Shown here in pieces: positions 8,054 through 16,860 of a DNA stretch of 64,000 nucleotides. The DNA lies in NCBI GenBank assembly GCA_900107185.1, contig FNPA01000003.1:124001-188000 (forward strand). The letters run 5' to 3'. Under the pieces are notes generated by a model, which was not told the DNA's origin, ran no database searches, and worked only from the letters and a program-made list of their open reading frames with translations. A program made the translations under genes and the position numbers. Origin of the DNA: Ruminococcaceae bacterium YAD3003 (lineage in GTDB: Bacteria > Bacillota > Clostridia > Saccharofermentanales > Saccharofermentanaceae). How positions within the stretch are numbered: the first letter of the stretch is position 1; each line of letters begins with the position of its first letter.

Positions 8054-10063
8054 TCAGGTGGTGCTTCCGCCGCCGCCTTCTCCACCGCCGCCTTCTCCGC
8101 TGCCTTCAGGTGTAGGTGTAGCAGGCTCCGGAGTAGGTGTAGCAGGCTCCGGTGTGGGTGTGGCAGGTTCCGGTGTGGGTGTTGCTGTTGCCGGAACCGG
8201 TGTAGGCGAAGGTGTAGGTGTTGGTGTCATTATAGGTGAAGTGATCTCACCTGTTGTCTTATCGAAAGTTGCATAAGTACCGTCAGGATTGAGTGTACCT
8301 ACCGCAACACGCGTCGGGAACGGACTATAGTAAGTGGAGTTATATTCTTCACGGTTGATTACGTTGCCGTCCTTGTCATACCAAACCTTATAAGCCTTAG
8401 CTGTAGTACCATTGTGGGCAGTTCTTACTGTCTTGCTCTGTCCTGTAGGAAGAGTCTTATCTTCAACATACTCTGTATCACCTGGAGCAACTGTACTTAC
8501 GATCTCGCTCTCGAGCTCAATGTGCTGGCCGTCAGGAAGTTTCTTTCCGTAGATTTCAGCAACGATCGTGTTATCAGACCAGTCAAAATATGTAACGATA
8601 ACGATCTGGAAATCTGAGCTGTTCTCAAACTTGAAGTCAAGAGCAGGCCAGTCAACAGTAGCATCAAGTCCTGCCGGCAGATAATCTGAAGGCCATGCAT
8701 GGGCACTGCGCTCAACTACAGTCAGGTTAGCCATGAGGACTGCATTATAAAGTGTAGAACTTACCTGGCAGATTCCGCCGCCTAAACCCTGGTCTACCTG
8801 ACCATTAAGGATAACGCCTGCTTCCTTGAAGCCGTTAGCAACAGTTCTCTGTCCAACAACACCGTTGAATGAGAAAACTTCACCGGGCTGGAGGATGGTT
8901 CCGTTAATGTTAACGCATGCCTGATTGATATTGTTATTACGGTTGCTGTTGTTATAAGCAACTGTATAGACAGAGCAGATACAACCGAATTCATCTCTGA
9001 TCATCTGCTCGGTCAGCTCAGGCTCCTTAACTGTCATAGGTACCTTAACCAGACCTGAATAAACCTTTGAATCCAAAAGATTCTTTACGTCAGTTATGGT
9101 TTTTTCAATATCCATCTCATAACCGACCTTCTCGGGTGAGACAGTGAATTCACATGTATCTACATCAAATTCTGTAAGCTGGGCATTCTCTACTCTTGCA
9201 TATTCTTCGTAAAGAGGATCCAATACAGAGTGGATTTTCTGGGATACACCCTCGATCTTAACGGTGTAAGCTGTTTCATATGTAGCAGGAGCGTTCTTGA
9301 GCTGCTGAACACCATTGTAGCACTCAGTGATCTGGGCAAAATCATTCGCATCAGTAGGTCTGTACAAATCGAAAGCCTTGTCGACGATCTCTTCAGTGTT
9401 GTAAGCAAAACCTGCATCAGAGAAGTCAACAGGAATTACGACAGTTGTCAGATCGAGTCTGATGTCAACATTCATCGGCTTCTCAGGCAATGTAGCGGAA
9501 ACAGCTGCGAGAGCCTCTGCCTTTGTCATGCCGCCGACGTCGATGCCGTCAATGACAATGCCCTGATAGAACTTATCTGTCATGAGCTCTGCATAAGCTT
9601 CCTCAGCCTTGATCTCTACAGAAGTACCGTCTGCTAATGTAACAGCGATCTTCGGTTTAAAGAAACCTGTGTAATAAAGGCCTGCGAGAATACCGATACC
9701 GATAATGAGGATTCCGAGAATAACAGCGAACAACGGAGCTAAACTCTTTCTCTTCTTTCCTGCTTTTTTAGCAGCCTTGGAAGTCTTCTCAGACTTGGCT
9801 GAAGATGTCTTCTTTGCGGGAGCTGATGCCTTAGCGGGCTTTTTTGCAGCAGGCTTAGAAGATTTCTCGTTGTTTACTCTGCCTAAGCTCTTATAGTCAA
9901 ACTCTTCAAATGTGGACTCTTCGGGAACCATAGCCACAGGAGCCTCACTCTTTGAGACTGCAAGTTGTTTATCTGAATTGTAATTTACAGGAGCGAGGGA
10001 AGTGTTTCTGACGCTTGCCCCTCTGCTTTCTCCAGCTGATGCCTGTCCGGCTTTCTTCTTCAT
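8054..10063 (-). CDS. VanW-family wall protein with G5 domain and PT-rich tail
   Basis: A 669-residue envelope protein of the YoaR/VanW type. Order: basic Lys/Ala/Ser-rich N-terminus (about 1-106), one membrane span (about 107-128), a putative peptidoglycan-binding region (about 150-330), the VanW domain (about 360-510, with NINGTILQPGEVFSFN and GLGGGICQVSSTLYNAVL), a G5-like domain (about 515-595) and a C-terminal Pro/Thr-rich repeat tail ending in Gly/Glu-rich residues. The short N-terminal part is inside and the rest outside, inferred from the single span. VanW occurs in some vancomycin clusters but the family is widespread and of unclear biochemical function; no resistance genes are here. 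The start has AGAAGGG upstream. It is transcribed away from the HAD gene. Confidence 0.85.
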   Translation of the reverse strand: MKKKAGQASAGESRGASVRNTSLAPVNYNSDKQLAVSKSEAPVAMVPEESTFEEFDYKSLGRVNNEKSSKPAAKKPAKASAPAKKTSSAKSEKTSKAAKKAGKKRKSLAPLFAVILGILIIGIGILAGLYYTGFFKPKIAVTLADGTSVEIKAEEAYAELMTDKFYQGIVIDGIDVGGMTKAEALAAVSATLPEKPMNVDIRLDLTTVVIPVDFSDAGFAYNTEEIVDKAFDLYRPTDANDFAQITECYNGVQQLKNAPATYETAYTVKIEGVSQKIHSVLDPLYEEYARVENAQLTEFDVDTCEFTVSPEKVGYEMDIEKTITDVKNLLDSKVYSGLVKVPMTVKEPELTEQMIRDEFGCICSVYTVAYNNSNRNNNINQACVNINGTILQPGEVFSFNGVVGQRTVANGFKEAGVILNGQVDQGLGGGICQVSSTLYNAVLMANLTVVERSAHAWPSDYLPAGLDATVDWPALDFKFENSSDFQIVIVTYFDWSDNTIVAEIYGKKLPDGQHIELESEIVSTVAPGDTEYVEDKTLPTGQSKTVRTAHNGTTAKAYKVWYDKDGNVINREEYNSTYYSPFPTRVAVGTLNPDGTYATFDKTTGEITSPIMTPTPTPSPTPVPATATPTPEPATPTPEPATPTPEPATPTPEGSGEGGGGEGGGGSTT
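8110..8180 (-). repeat. 21-base tandem repeats encoding PEPATPT units
   Basis: Imperfect 21-base units within the VanW-like gene encode heptads of the type PEPATPT, giving a stiff, probably exposed tail. Copy number is likely to vary between strains (inference). Confidence 0.8.
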
Positions 10064-10171
10064 AAATCACATACCCTTCTTCACTGATCAAAGACATACT
10101 TTGAAATACTACCCAATAATAAACGTACTTAATGCAAACTTCAACCGCGACAGTCTTACATTATGTCAAAA

Positions 10172-10206
10172 AATAAATAATTATTTATTAGGTGTTGTTG
10201 TATAAT
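10172..10206 (+). promoter_or_regulatory. Promoter of the HAD gene with an AT palindrome
   Basis: TATAAT at 10201-10206 lies 20 bases before the HAD start codon. A perfect 18-base palindrome (arms AATAAATAA and TTATTTATT, 10172-10189) covers the -35 zone. It may be a repressor site or simply a flexible AT-rich promoter element between two divergent genes. Confidence 0.5.
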
Positions 10207-10225
10207 TTTCGCGGAGAAAAATTAT

Positions 10226-11062
10226 ATGGCAAAAACTTATAAAGCATTGCTTGCCGCTGACATGGATTTTACACTGCTCAGCCCCGGCGAGGACGTACCC
10301 GAAGGGAATAAAGAGGCTATTAAGGCACTGAAAAATGCCGGCGTAGCATTTACGATCGCCACTGGCAGGTCTTCTTTCCTGGTAGGCAAATTTGCAGAAA
10401 ATCTGGGGATCGAAGTCCCTATTATCACCAGCAACGGTGCCTCCCTTTTTGATGCCGGAACTCGCAAACACTTAGTTTCAAGAGATTTCGAAGATCAGAA
10501 GATCAGAAGCCTTTTAAGACTCCTGATGGACAAAGAGGCTGATGCCACCCTTTATTCCGATGAAGGCATCTTCTTCTGCCCTAAATCTTCCAGAAAATAC
10601 TTTGTAGAGGGATATAACGAAGGCGTTGAACCTGCCAAGCAGTCCCCCATTATCGATATCGACAGGCGTTTCCCTGAACTAGATAAGATTCCGGCCTTCA
10701 ACAAGATCCTTCTTATCCGTCCCGACAAAGAAGTTGCCGATATTTTCCTGTCAGATCCCGAGCTCGTCCTCATATCTTCCGGACCCGGTCTCTACGATGT
10801 CATGTGCAAAGGAGTTTCCAAAGGAAATGCCCTGTTAGAGCTCGCAGATTACCTGGGTGTCCCTTCAGATAACACTTTCGCGATTGGAGACAGTGACAAC
10901 GATCTGCCCATGATCGAGTCTGCCAAATACGGAATCGCCGTCGGAAATGCTACCGACGAGATCAAAAAGGCCGCTGCTTATGTCAGCGCAGATTATAACA
11001 GCCTCGGCTTTGCCAAGGCTGTCTATGATTTTGTTATTCCGCTTACTGAGAAATTCTCTTAA
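10226..11062 (+). CDS. Cof-type HAD-superfamily phosphatase
   Basis: A 278-residue hydrolase of the Cof/YidA subfamily, which dephosphorylates sugar phosphates and related metabolites; the substrate cannot be told from sequence. Motif I is DMDFTLL with nucleophile D12 and acid D14; motif II is TGRS; the metal motif IV is GDSDNDLPM near the C-terminus. The usual glycine of DxDGT is phenylalanine (F15), an uncommon variation. GGAG lies upstream of the ATG. Its stop codon overlaps that of the convergent phosphoglucomutase gene by four bases. Confidence 0.9.
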   Translation: MAKTYKALLAADMDFTLLSPGEDVPEGNKEAIKALKNAGVAFTIATGRSSFLVGKFAENLGIEVPIITSNGASLFDAGTRKHLVSRDFEDQKIRSLLRLLMDKEADATLYSDEGIFFCPKSSRKYFVEGYNEGVEPAKQSPIIDIDRRFPELDKIPAFNKILLIRPDKEVADIFLSDPELVLISSGPGLYDVMCKGVSKGNALLELADYLGVPSDNTFAIGDSDNDLPMIESAKYGIAVGNATDEIKKAAAYVSADYNSLGFAKAVYDFVIPLTEKFS

Positions 11063-12843
11063 AGCTTTGACTTTACGTAGCCTTCAACCTGACCCTTGAT
11101 GGTCTCGAATGAAGCCTTTGCTCTCGCCTCGTCAGAATCGTATACACCCATATAGATCTTGAGCTTCGGTTCTGTGCCTGAAGGTCTTGCGCATGCCCAG
11201 TCAATGCCCTTGTTGCCGCCGAGCTCATAGAGGAGAACGTTGGATTTGGGAAGAGTGATTTCTTCAACCTCAACGCCGCTGTCAGTAAATACGTAACGCT
11301 TTGATTCTTTATAGTCTCTTACTGCAACTACGGATGCTCCGCCGAGAAGGTTCTTTGCCTCAGCAAGATTCTTGCAGTTTGTGAGTTCCTGTCTGAGCTC
11401 AACCATGCATGCACCGATCATCTCGATGCCTTCCTTACCTTCGAGTGTGCAGCTGATCGTCTGCTCAACACCGTATCCGTACTTCTCATAAAGGTGGTCG
11501 AGTCTGTCTGCGAGTGTCTCGCCCTTCTCGAAAGAAGCGGCAGCCATGTTGCAGATGAGCATTGCAGCTACGACAGCATCCTTATCACGTACGTCTACAC
11601 CTGAGAGGTAACCGTAACTCTCTTCGAAGCCGAACTGGAAGTGCTTGTCACCGAACTCGTCATCGATCTTGATTCTCTCGCCAATGAATTTGAATCCTGT
11701 GAGTGTCTCCTGGAGTTCAACACCATAGTAATCGCAGATGCTCTTAACGAGCTTTGAAGATACGATTGTTGTAACTGCGAAAGACTTATCGGGAAGTGTT
11801 CCGAGCTTCTTCTTTGCATCGAGGATGTAATCCAGGAGCATGAGGCCCATCTGGTTACCTGAGAAGCACTTGTACTTAACTTCACCGTTCTCTACAACCT
11901 TAGCTGCAGCACCGATTCTGTCTGAGTCAGGGTCTGTACCGAATACGAGAGAAGCATCTGTCTTCTTAGCGAGTTCGATAGCCATTGAGAGCGCCTCAGG
12001 GTTCTCAGGGTTAGGCAGACTTACAGTCGGGAAAGCTCCGTCAGGTAATTCCTGCTCCTTAACGATATGGATATTCTTGAAACCTACTGCCTCAAGGATT
12101 CTTCTTACGGGCTTGTTGCCTGAACCGTGCAGAGGTGTATAAACGATGCTCATGTCAGCCTGCTTGTTGATAGCTTCCTGGTCAACAACGAGCTTTGTAA
12201 GCATGTTAGTGAATGCTTCATCGATCTCAGGACCGAAAGAAGTAACAAGGCCCTTAGACTTTGCTTCTTCAATGTCCATCATCTTGATGGTTCTGATATC
12301 GGAAATTGCCTCAATGTTGGACAGAACTGCATCTGCTGCTTCAGGAGGTACCTGTCCGCCGTCCTCACCGTAAACCTTGTATCCGTTGTACTTGGAAGGG
12401 TTGTGTGAAGCGGTGATCATGACACCTGCAAATGCCTTGAAATATCTAACTGAGAAAGAGAGAACCGGAACCGGTCTCAATTCGTCTGCGAGCTTTGAAG
12501 GGATTCCGTTAGCTGCGAGGACCTGGGCAGTAATCTGTGCAAACTCAGGTGAGAAATGTCTTGAGTCGTAAGAAATGACTACTCCTCTCTTAACAGCCTC
12601 TTCTCCACAGGAAAGGATATATTTAGCGAGACCTTCAGAAGCCTTTGCAACTGTATAAACGTTCATTCTGTTGGTGCCGGCACCGAGTACGCCTCTTAAG
12701 CCTGCTGTACCGAACTCGAGATCTCTGTAAAATCTGTCTTCGATCTCCTTTGTGTCATCCTTGATGGCAATCAACTCATTTCTTGTGCCCTCATCAAAGA
12801 AGGGATCTGTTGACCAGAGTTCATAAGCCTTCATAAAATCCAT
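11059..12843 (-). CDS. pgm: Phosphoglucomutase / phosphomannomutase
   Basis: Interconverts hexose 1- and 6-phosphates in the cytoplasm. The 594-residue chain shows the alpha-D-phosphohexomutase signatures: phosphoserine loop TASHNPSKYNGYK, metal loop DPDSDRIG, sugar loop GFEESYGYL and phosphate loop CARPSGTEPKLKIY. The start at 12843 (MDFMKAY) has GGAGG nine bases upstream; the frame extends to 12927 without support. It follows yfhO by 43 bases and is probably co-transcribed. It would convert glucose-1-phosphate from the GH94 phosphorylases into glycolysis and could also supply sugar-1-phosphate for envelope glycosylation. The exact sugar preference is not readable. Confidence 0.93.
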   Translation of the reverse strand: MDFMKAYELWSTDPFFDEGTRNELIAIKDDTKEIEDRFYRDLEFGTAGLRGVLGAGTNRMNVYTVAKASEGLAKYILSCGEEAVKRGVVISYDSRHFSPEFAQITAQVLAANGIPSKLADELRPVPVLSFSVRYFKAFAGVMITASHNPSKYNGYKVYGEDGGQVPPEAADAVLSNIEAISDIRTIKMMDIEEAKSKGLVTSFGPEIDEAFTNMLTKLVVDQEAINKQADMSIVYTPLHGSGNKPVRRILEAVGFKNIHIVKEQELPDGAFPTVSLPNPENPEALSMAIELAKKTDASLVFGTDPDSDRIGAAAKVVENGEVKYKCFSGNQMGLMLLDYILDAKKKLGTLPDKSFAVTTIVSSKLVKSICDYYGVELQETLTGFKFIGERIKIDDEFGDKHFQFGFEESYGYLSGVDVRDKDAVVAAMLICNMAAASFEKGETLADRLDHLYEKYGYGVEQTISCTLEGKEGIEMIGACMVELRQELTNCKNLAEAKNLLGGASVVAVRDYKESKRYVFTDSGVEVEEITLPKSNVLLYELGGNKGIDWACARPSGTEPKLKIYMGVYDSDEARAKASFETIKGQVEGYVKSKL

Positions 12844-12886
12844 AATGCTAACCTCCAAAAACTGATTCAATAATAAAATACCCGAA

Positions 12887-15802
12887 TTAATTCTGTTTTG
12901 CTTTCTTTTTCGTGATGTTTTTATCAATTACGATAAACGCTGCCAAAAGGACAATGCCTGCGCAGGATACCAGTGCACCCTTCTTAAGTCCGGGAGATGT
13001 GAACTCCAATTCGGCGGTATGACTGCCGGAAGGAACCTCAAAAGCAATCAGGGCATTCTGGTAAACCTCATAATCTGCAGGTTGACCGTCGATCAGGAGC
13101 TGCCAGCCGTCTTCTGCAGGAATGGTGGTCAGGACCATCTCATCTTCATCAAGATTATTTACGCTGAACTTCGCATAACCGTCAGTTACAACATCCGTAT
13201 TGACCTTTGACTTATCGATTCCGTCGAACTGGCCTGCAAAAGCTTCTTCATCGTAACTTGCAAATCTGATATTCAGATAATGCCAGCTGTCGTTGTTGCA
13301 AATAAGCGATACCTTTACGTCTTCGCCTTCTTCAAACTTTCCTACAGGAACGATCAGCGAATAGTACGTATTGGAAAACAGGTGGTAGAGCTCGACTCCG
13401 TTAACATAGATCTCGGCACCATCAAGAATTCTTCCGGTAACCAATGAACAGAAGATCTCATCGTCTGTAGGAGCCTTGAACTCGTACTCAATGACGATCG
13501 GGAGCTCTGAATTTGTCCTGTAAATGTAGATCAGGTTCTCTGTTAGCTGCTGGTATACGAGATTTTCCAGACCAAGCGGGTCTTCTGAGCCTGCCGATGT
13601 CTTAACTGTTCCGCTCTCAGAAGCAGATGTTGTTTCAACCAGATCTTTATGCATCTTATATTCGTCTGCATCGAAGAAGAATCCGTTGGTAATCGTAGCT
13701 TCTCCTGCATCCAATTCATTGTAGAAATCTTCTGTGAATGTATCAGGGAACATTGAACGGTACCAGTCGTTCTGCATTGCGAAATAGTTTTTCTCAACTG
13801 CATCCTTCTCGAGTCTGTAGTAGTCGAACTCCATTGCCTCTTTATCCACAGCGAAAGCCAGAGGCAATACATTCTCATTCTCATAGAATTTCAATCCGGT
13901 CTCAAGTGAATCCTCGCCTTCGAGACGGTAATAATCGAGTTCGTTTCTCGAAGATACAGAACCTACTGAGAAGAACGTGTCAACCGCAGGAATTGAGAAC
14001 GGATGCCATGTTGCGAAGTAGTTGTAGTTCGTCGGCATACCGGTCTGCTTAAGGAAGTGATGGAGTTCTTTATTTGAACTGGAGTTAAAGAAAGAAACCG
14101 GGTTGTAATAACCGAAGAAAGCTTGTCCGTCTTCGATGTAATGCTCATTGCCATAATCCGATATCATGTTGTTCTCGGCTCTGAATGCGCCGTTTTCAGC
14201 ATTATTCTGCTTAACATATGCTCCGAACTCACTCACAGCGTTAAGTGAACGAGCATATTCAATGGCATCTCCACCACGGATAGCCATGGTATATGTTGTC
14301 GATGACATTATCGGGCCTGCGAAAACAACTTCGAAGCAGACGATTCCGCTTAAGAGCGGTGATAACATCTTCGGCATATCGCGGATCTGGTCAGGCCAGT
14401 TCTCTACGCTGTAGCCCATAAGGAGAGCTGTGTAAGCGGTAACGAACAAAGCGTTGAACAGGCCTAAATTAAGCTGTGTCCTGAATCCTCCGATCGCAGT
14501 ATTGATAAATACCAGCGCATACATAATGAGAGCGACTTTCGCGATGTCCTTTTTGACTATCTCTTTAATCCTGATAATCGGTTTGATCGACAAGGTGAGG
14601 AACAACGGCAGGAATACAAAAGCCTGTCTGTGCCAGAACCAGTTCGGATCGTCGAACACCTGCCATGCCTTATCCAAAGGATAGATAGCAGTCGACAAAA
14701 CTGCGCCGAGGACGCAGGCTACATGGATTCTTCTCTCACGTCCCTTAAATACAGGACTCATGAAATAGAGCATCATCAGCATAACCACAAGCAGGGCGAT
14801 GAAAAGGAACGGATAGTTGCACGGCAACAGATCACCGAATTCCTGAGCCTCTCCCTGGAGCAGCATATGTACAAACGTCATAGGTGTGAATGTAACAAGA
14901 GTGTCGCTTCTCGCAGAAATCGTCTTGTCTGCATTGTTAATGGTATCGATTCCTACAGGAACCAGTATTGCCGCAACAGAGACAGCAGTAAACGCAGCTG
15001 TGAGAATATATCTCGCGCAAATACCGACTGCCTTTTTAAGAGGAACAGATTCCTCGAACATTCTTACGCAAAGATACAGGAAGCATGCGATGCCTGCCAT
15101 GTATGCAGTGTAGTAATTGGAAACAAATAAAACGAGAAGTGATATTACCAGTCCCAGATAGTTGTGCTTCTTTATGAACTTCTCCGTGAAATAAAGGATC
15201 AGGGGGAGGAGCATATATCCGTCCAGCCACATGATATGGAACATGAACATCTGGGAATAAAGTGAGAATGCGTATAAAACACCGAAAAGAACGGGCCAGA
15301 GAGATTTCTTCTCATTAAGTCTTGTCTTGAGGAACAGGCACATGAACGCTGAACTGAAGCTGAGCTTGAAAACAATAATCAGCATAACCGCAGCATTGAT
15401 CTGGCTCATGTCGAGCAACAGATAAAGAAGGTTAAAAGGGCTGGCCAGATAGTAACCTAAAGTGCTCGCAAAATTCTTTCCGAGACCCAGCTTAAACGAA
15501 TATGTGAGATATGAGACCAGATGACCGGAAGGAACACTTGCCAGATCCTGGAATTTATTTTTCATCAATGCGAGGAAAGGAGCATACTGGGCATCGAGAT
15601 CACTTATAAGAACCGAATCGTCTCCCAAAGGATACTTTTGGAAAACAATCATCGAGATCAGATAGAGAGCAAATGCCGCTAAGAAAGCAAATAACGGACG
15701 GAGATCCCTGCTGCCCTTGTTTGTAGTACCGGCAGTTTTGAGTGATGGTTTGACGGTGGTTTTCTTTGTTTTTCCGCCGCCAAGACTTGAGAGCTCTTTC
15801 AT
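12887..15802 (-). CDS. YfhO-family polytopic membrane protein (lipid-linked glycosylation)
   Basis: A 971-residue protein with a basic N-terminal tail, about a dozen hydrophobic spans (about 35-480 plus one near the C-terminus) and a large extracytoplasmic region (about 490-940). The early motif SDLDAQYAPFLALMKNKF and the GT-C-like layout mark it as YfhO family. In Bacillus and Listeria, YfhO-type proteins transfer sugar from a polyprenyl-phosphate carrier to wall teichoic or lipoteichoic acid, with a CsbB/GtrB-type enzyme making the carrier-linked sugar. Such a glycosyltransferase is encoded divergently just upstream, which supports the same role. The acceptor polymer is unknown. Confidence 0.85.
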   Translation of the reverse strand: MKELSSLGGGKTKKTTVKPSLKTAGTTNKGSRDLRPLFAFLAAFALYLISMIVFQKYPLGDDSVLISDLDAQYAPFLALMKNKFQDLASVPSGHLVSYLTYSFKLGLGKNFASTLGYYLASPFNLLYLLLDMSQINAAVMLIIVFKLSFSSAFMCLFLKTRLNEKKSLWPVLFGVLYAFSLYSQMFMFHIMWLDGYMLLPLILYFTEKFIKKHNYLGLVISLLVLFVSNYYTAYMAGIACFLYLCVRMFEESVPLKKAVGICARYILTAAFTAVSVAAILVPVGIDTINNADKTISARSDTLVTFTPMTFVHMLLQGEAQEFGDLLPCNYPFLFIALLVVMLMMLYFMSPVFKGRERRIHVACVLGAVLSTAIYPLDKAWQVFDDPNWFWHRQAFVFLPLFLTLSIKPIIRIKEIVKKDIAKVALIMYALVFINTAIGGFRTQLNLGLFNALFVTAYTALLMGYSVENWPDQIRDMPKMLSPLLSGIVCFEVVFAGPIMSSTTYTMAIRGGDAIEYARSLNAVSEFGAYVKQNNAENGAFRAENNMISDYGNEHYIEDGQAFFGYYNPVSFFNSSSNKELHHFLKQTGMPTNYNYFATWHPFSIPAVDTFFSVGSVSSRNELDYYRLEGEDSLETGLKFYENENVLPLAFAVDKEAMEFDYYRLEKDAVEKNYFAMQNDWYRSMFPDTFTEDFYNELDAGEATITNGFFFDADEYKMHKDLVETTSASESGTVKTSAGSEDPLGLENLVYQQLTENLIYIYRTNSELPIVIEYEFKAPTDDEIFCSLVTGRILDGAEIYVNGVELYHLFSNTYYSLIVPVGKFEEGEDVKVSLICNNDSWHYLNIRFASYDEEAFAGQFDGIDKSKVNTDVVTDGYAKFSVNNLDEDEMVLTTIPAEDGWQLLIDGQPADYEVYQNALIAFEVPSGSHTAELEFTSPGLKKGALVSCAGIVLLAAFIVIDKNITKKKAKQN

Positions 15803-15832
15803 TATATATCCGCCCTTTCTTCGTCTTTTTTA

Positions 15833-15862
15833 TTGGAATCGTCTAATCTTTTTGATTATAAT
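15833..15862 (+). promoter_or_regulatory. Probable promoter of the GtrB-like gene
   Basis: TTGGAA (15833-15838), an 18-base spacer and TATAAT (15857-15862), about 50 bases before the GTG start. It lies in the divergent spacer shared with yfhO, so the two partner genes may be regulated together. Confidence 0.55.
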
Positions 15863-15915
15863 ACAAAATAACAAGTTATTTAAGTTATGCTCAACAGGCA
15901 AAAGGAGATACTACC

Positions 15916-16857
15916 GTGCTGATCAGTCTCATAGTTCCTTGCTACAACGAAGAAGAATCGCTTCCTATTTTGTACGATGCGTTGTGTGAAGTCCGCAGGT
16001 CCGAAGAGTCTGACGAAAAGGTTTTCGAGTTTATCTTTGTAAATGACGGAAGCCGCGATAAGACAGCCGATGTTATCAGATCCCTTGCTGAGCAGGATAA
16101 AGCTGTTAAGTACGTATTCTTCTCAAGAAACTTCGGTAAGGAAGCAGCCATGTATGCCGGAATGGAAAAGGCAAAGGGCGATTATGTTGCTATCCTCGAC
16201 GCTGACATGCAGGATCCCCCGTCACTTATTCCCCAGATGATCAAGGATCTGGACTCCGGTGAATACGATATAGTTGCCGCAAGACGTGTAACACGTAAGG
16301 GCGAGCCTAAGATCAGAAGTTTCTTTGCCAGAGCATTTTATAAGCTCATTAACCGTATGTGCGATATCGAGATTGCTGATGGCGCCAGAGACTTCAGACT
16401 CATGAGACGTGACGTTGTTGATTCCATCCTGAGCCTTAATGAGCGTCAGCGTTTCTCAAAAGGTATTTTCGCATGGGTAGGATTCAGAACAAAATGGGTT
16501 GAGCATGAGAATGTTGAGCGTGCTGCCGGTGAAACAAAGTGGAGTTTCTGGAAACTCTTCCGTTACGCAATCGACGGTATCGTTGCATTCACTACCGCAC
16601 CGCTCCGTCTGGCGACTTACATGGGATTCTTCTTTGCCCTTTTAGGATTCATTTATCTCGTTTACTACTTTATCCGTGCGATCATCTTACAGATCTACAA
16701 CGAAGTACCGGGTTATCCTTCCCTTTTGTGCTTCTTACTCTTTATCGGCGGATTAATCCTTATGTGCCTGGGTATCCTGGGTGAATACATCGGAAGAATC
16801 TACATCGAATCCAAGGCCAGACCTATCTACATAGCGTCTGAAGAATCCAAGGATTAA
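15916..16857 (+). CDS. GtrB/CsbB-type polyprenyl-phosphate glycosyltransferase (GT2)
   Basis: Likely moves a hexose or N-acetylhexosamine from a nucleotide sugar to undecaprenyl phosphate on the inner membrane face. The 313-residue chain has a GT2 catalytic domain (1-220) with VPCYNEEESLP, VNDGSRD and the metal motif DADMQDPP, then two membrane spans (about 232-262 and 270-295). It starts with GTG, backed by AAAGGAG eight bases upstream. The divergent YfhO gene fits the two- or three-component glycosylation systems known from Bacillus; a GtcA-type flippase is not visible in the window. Confidence 0.9.
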   Translation: MLISLIVPCYNEEESLPILYDALCEVRRSEESDEKVFEFIFVNDGSRDKTADVIRSLAEQDKAVKYVFFSRNFGKEAAMYAGMEKAKGDYVAILDADMQDPPSLIPQMIKDLDSGEYDIVAARRVTRKGEPKIRSFFARAFYKLINRMCDIEIADGARDFRLMRRDVVDSILSLNERQRFSKGIFAWVGFRTKWVEHENVERAAGETKWSFWKLFRYAIDGIVAFTTAPLRLATYMGFFFALLGFIYLVYYFIRAIILQIYNEVPGYPSLLCFLLFIGGLILMCLGILGEYIGRIYIESKARPIYIASEESKD

Positions 16858-16860
16858 GAA

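Noticed and set aside
8054-10063. Vancomycin resistance from the VanW-family gene and the nearby dehydrogenase at 53.7 kb
   Set aside because: VanW is a widespread wall-protein family; there are no vanA/B, vanX, vanR or vanS genes, and the dehydrogenase is 44 kb away and more like glycerate dehydrogenase than VanH.
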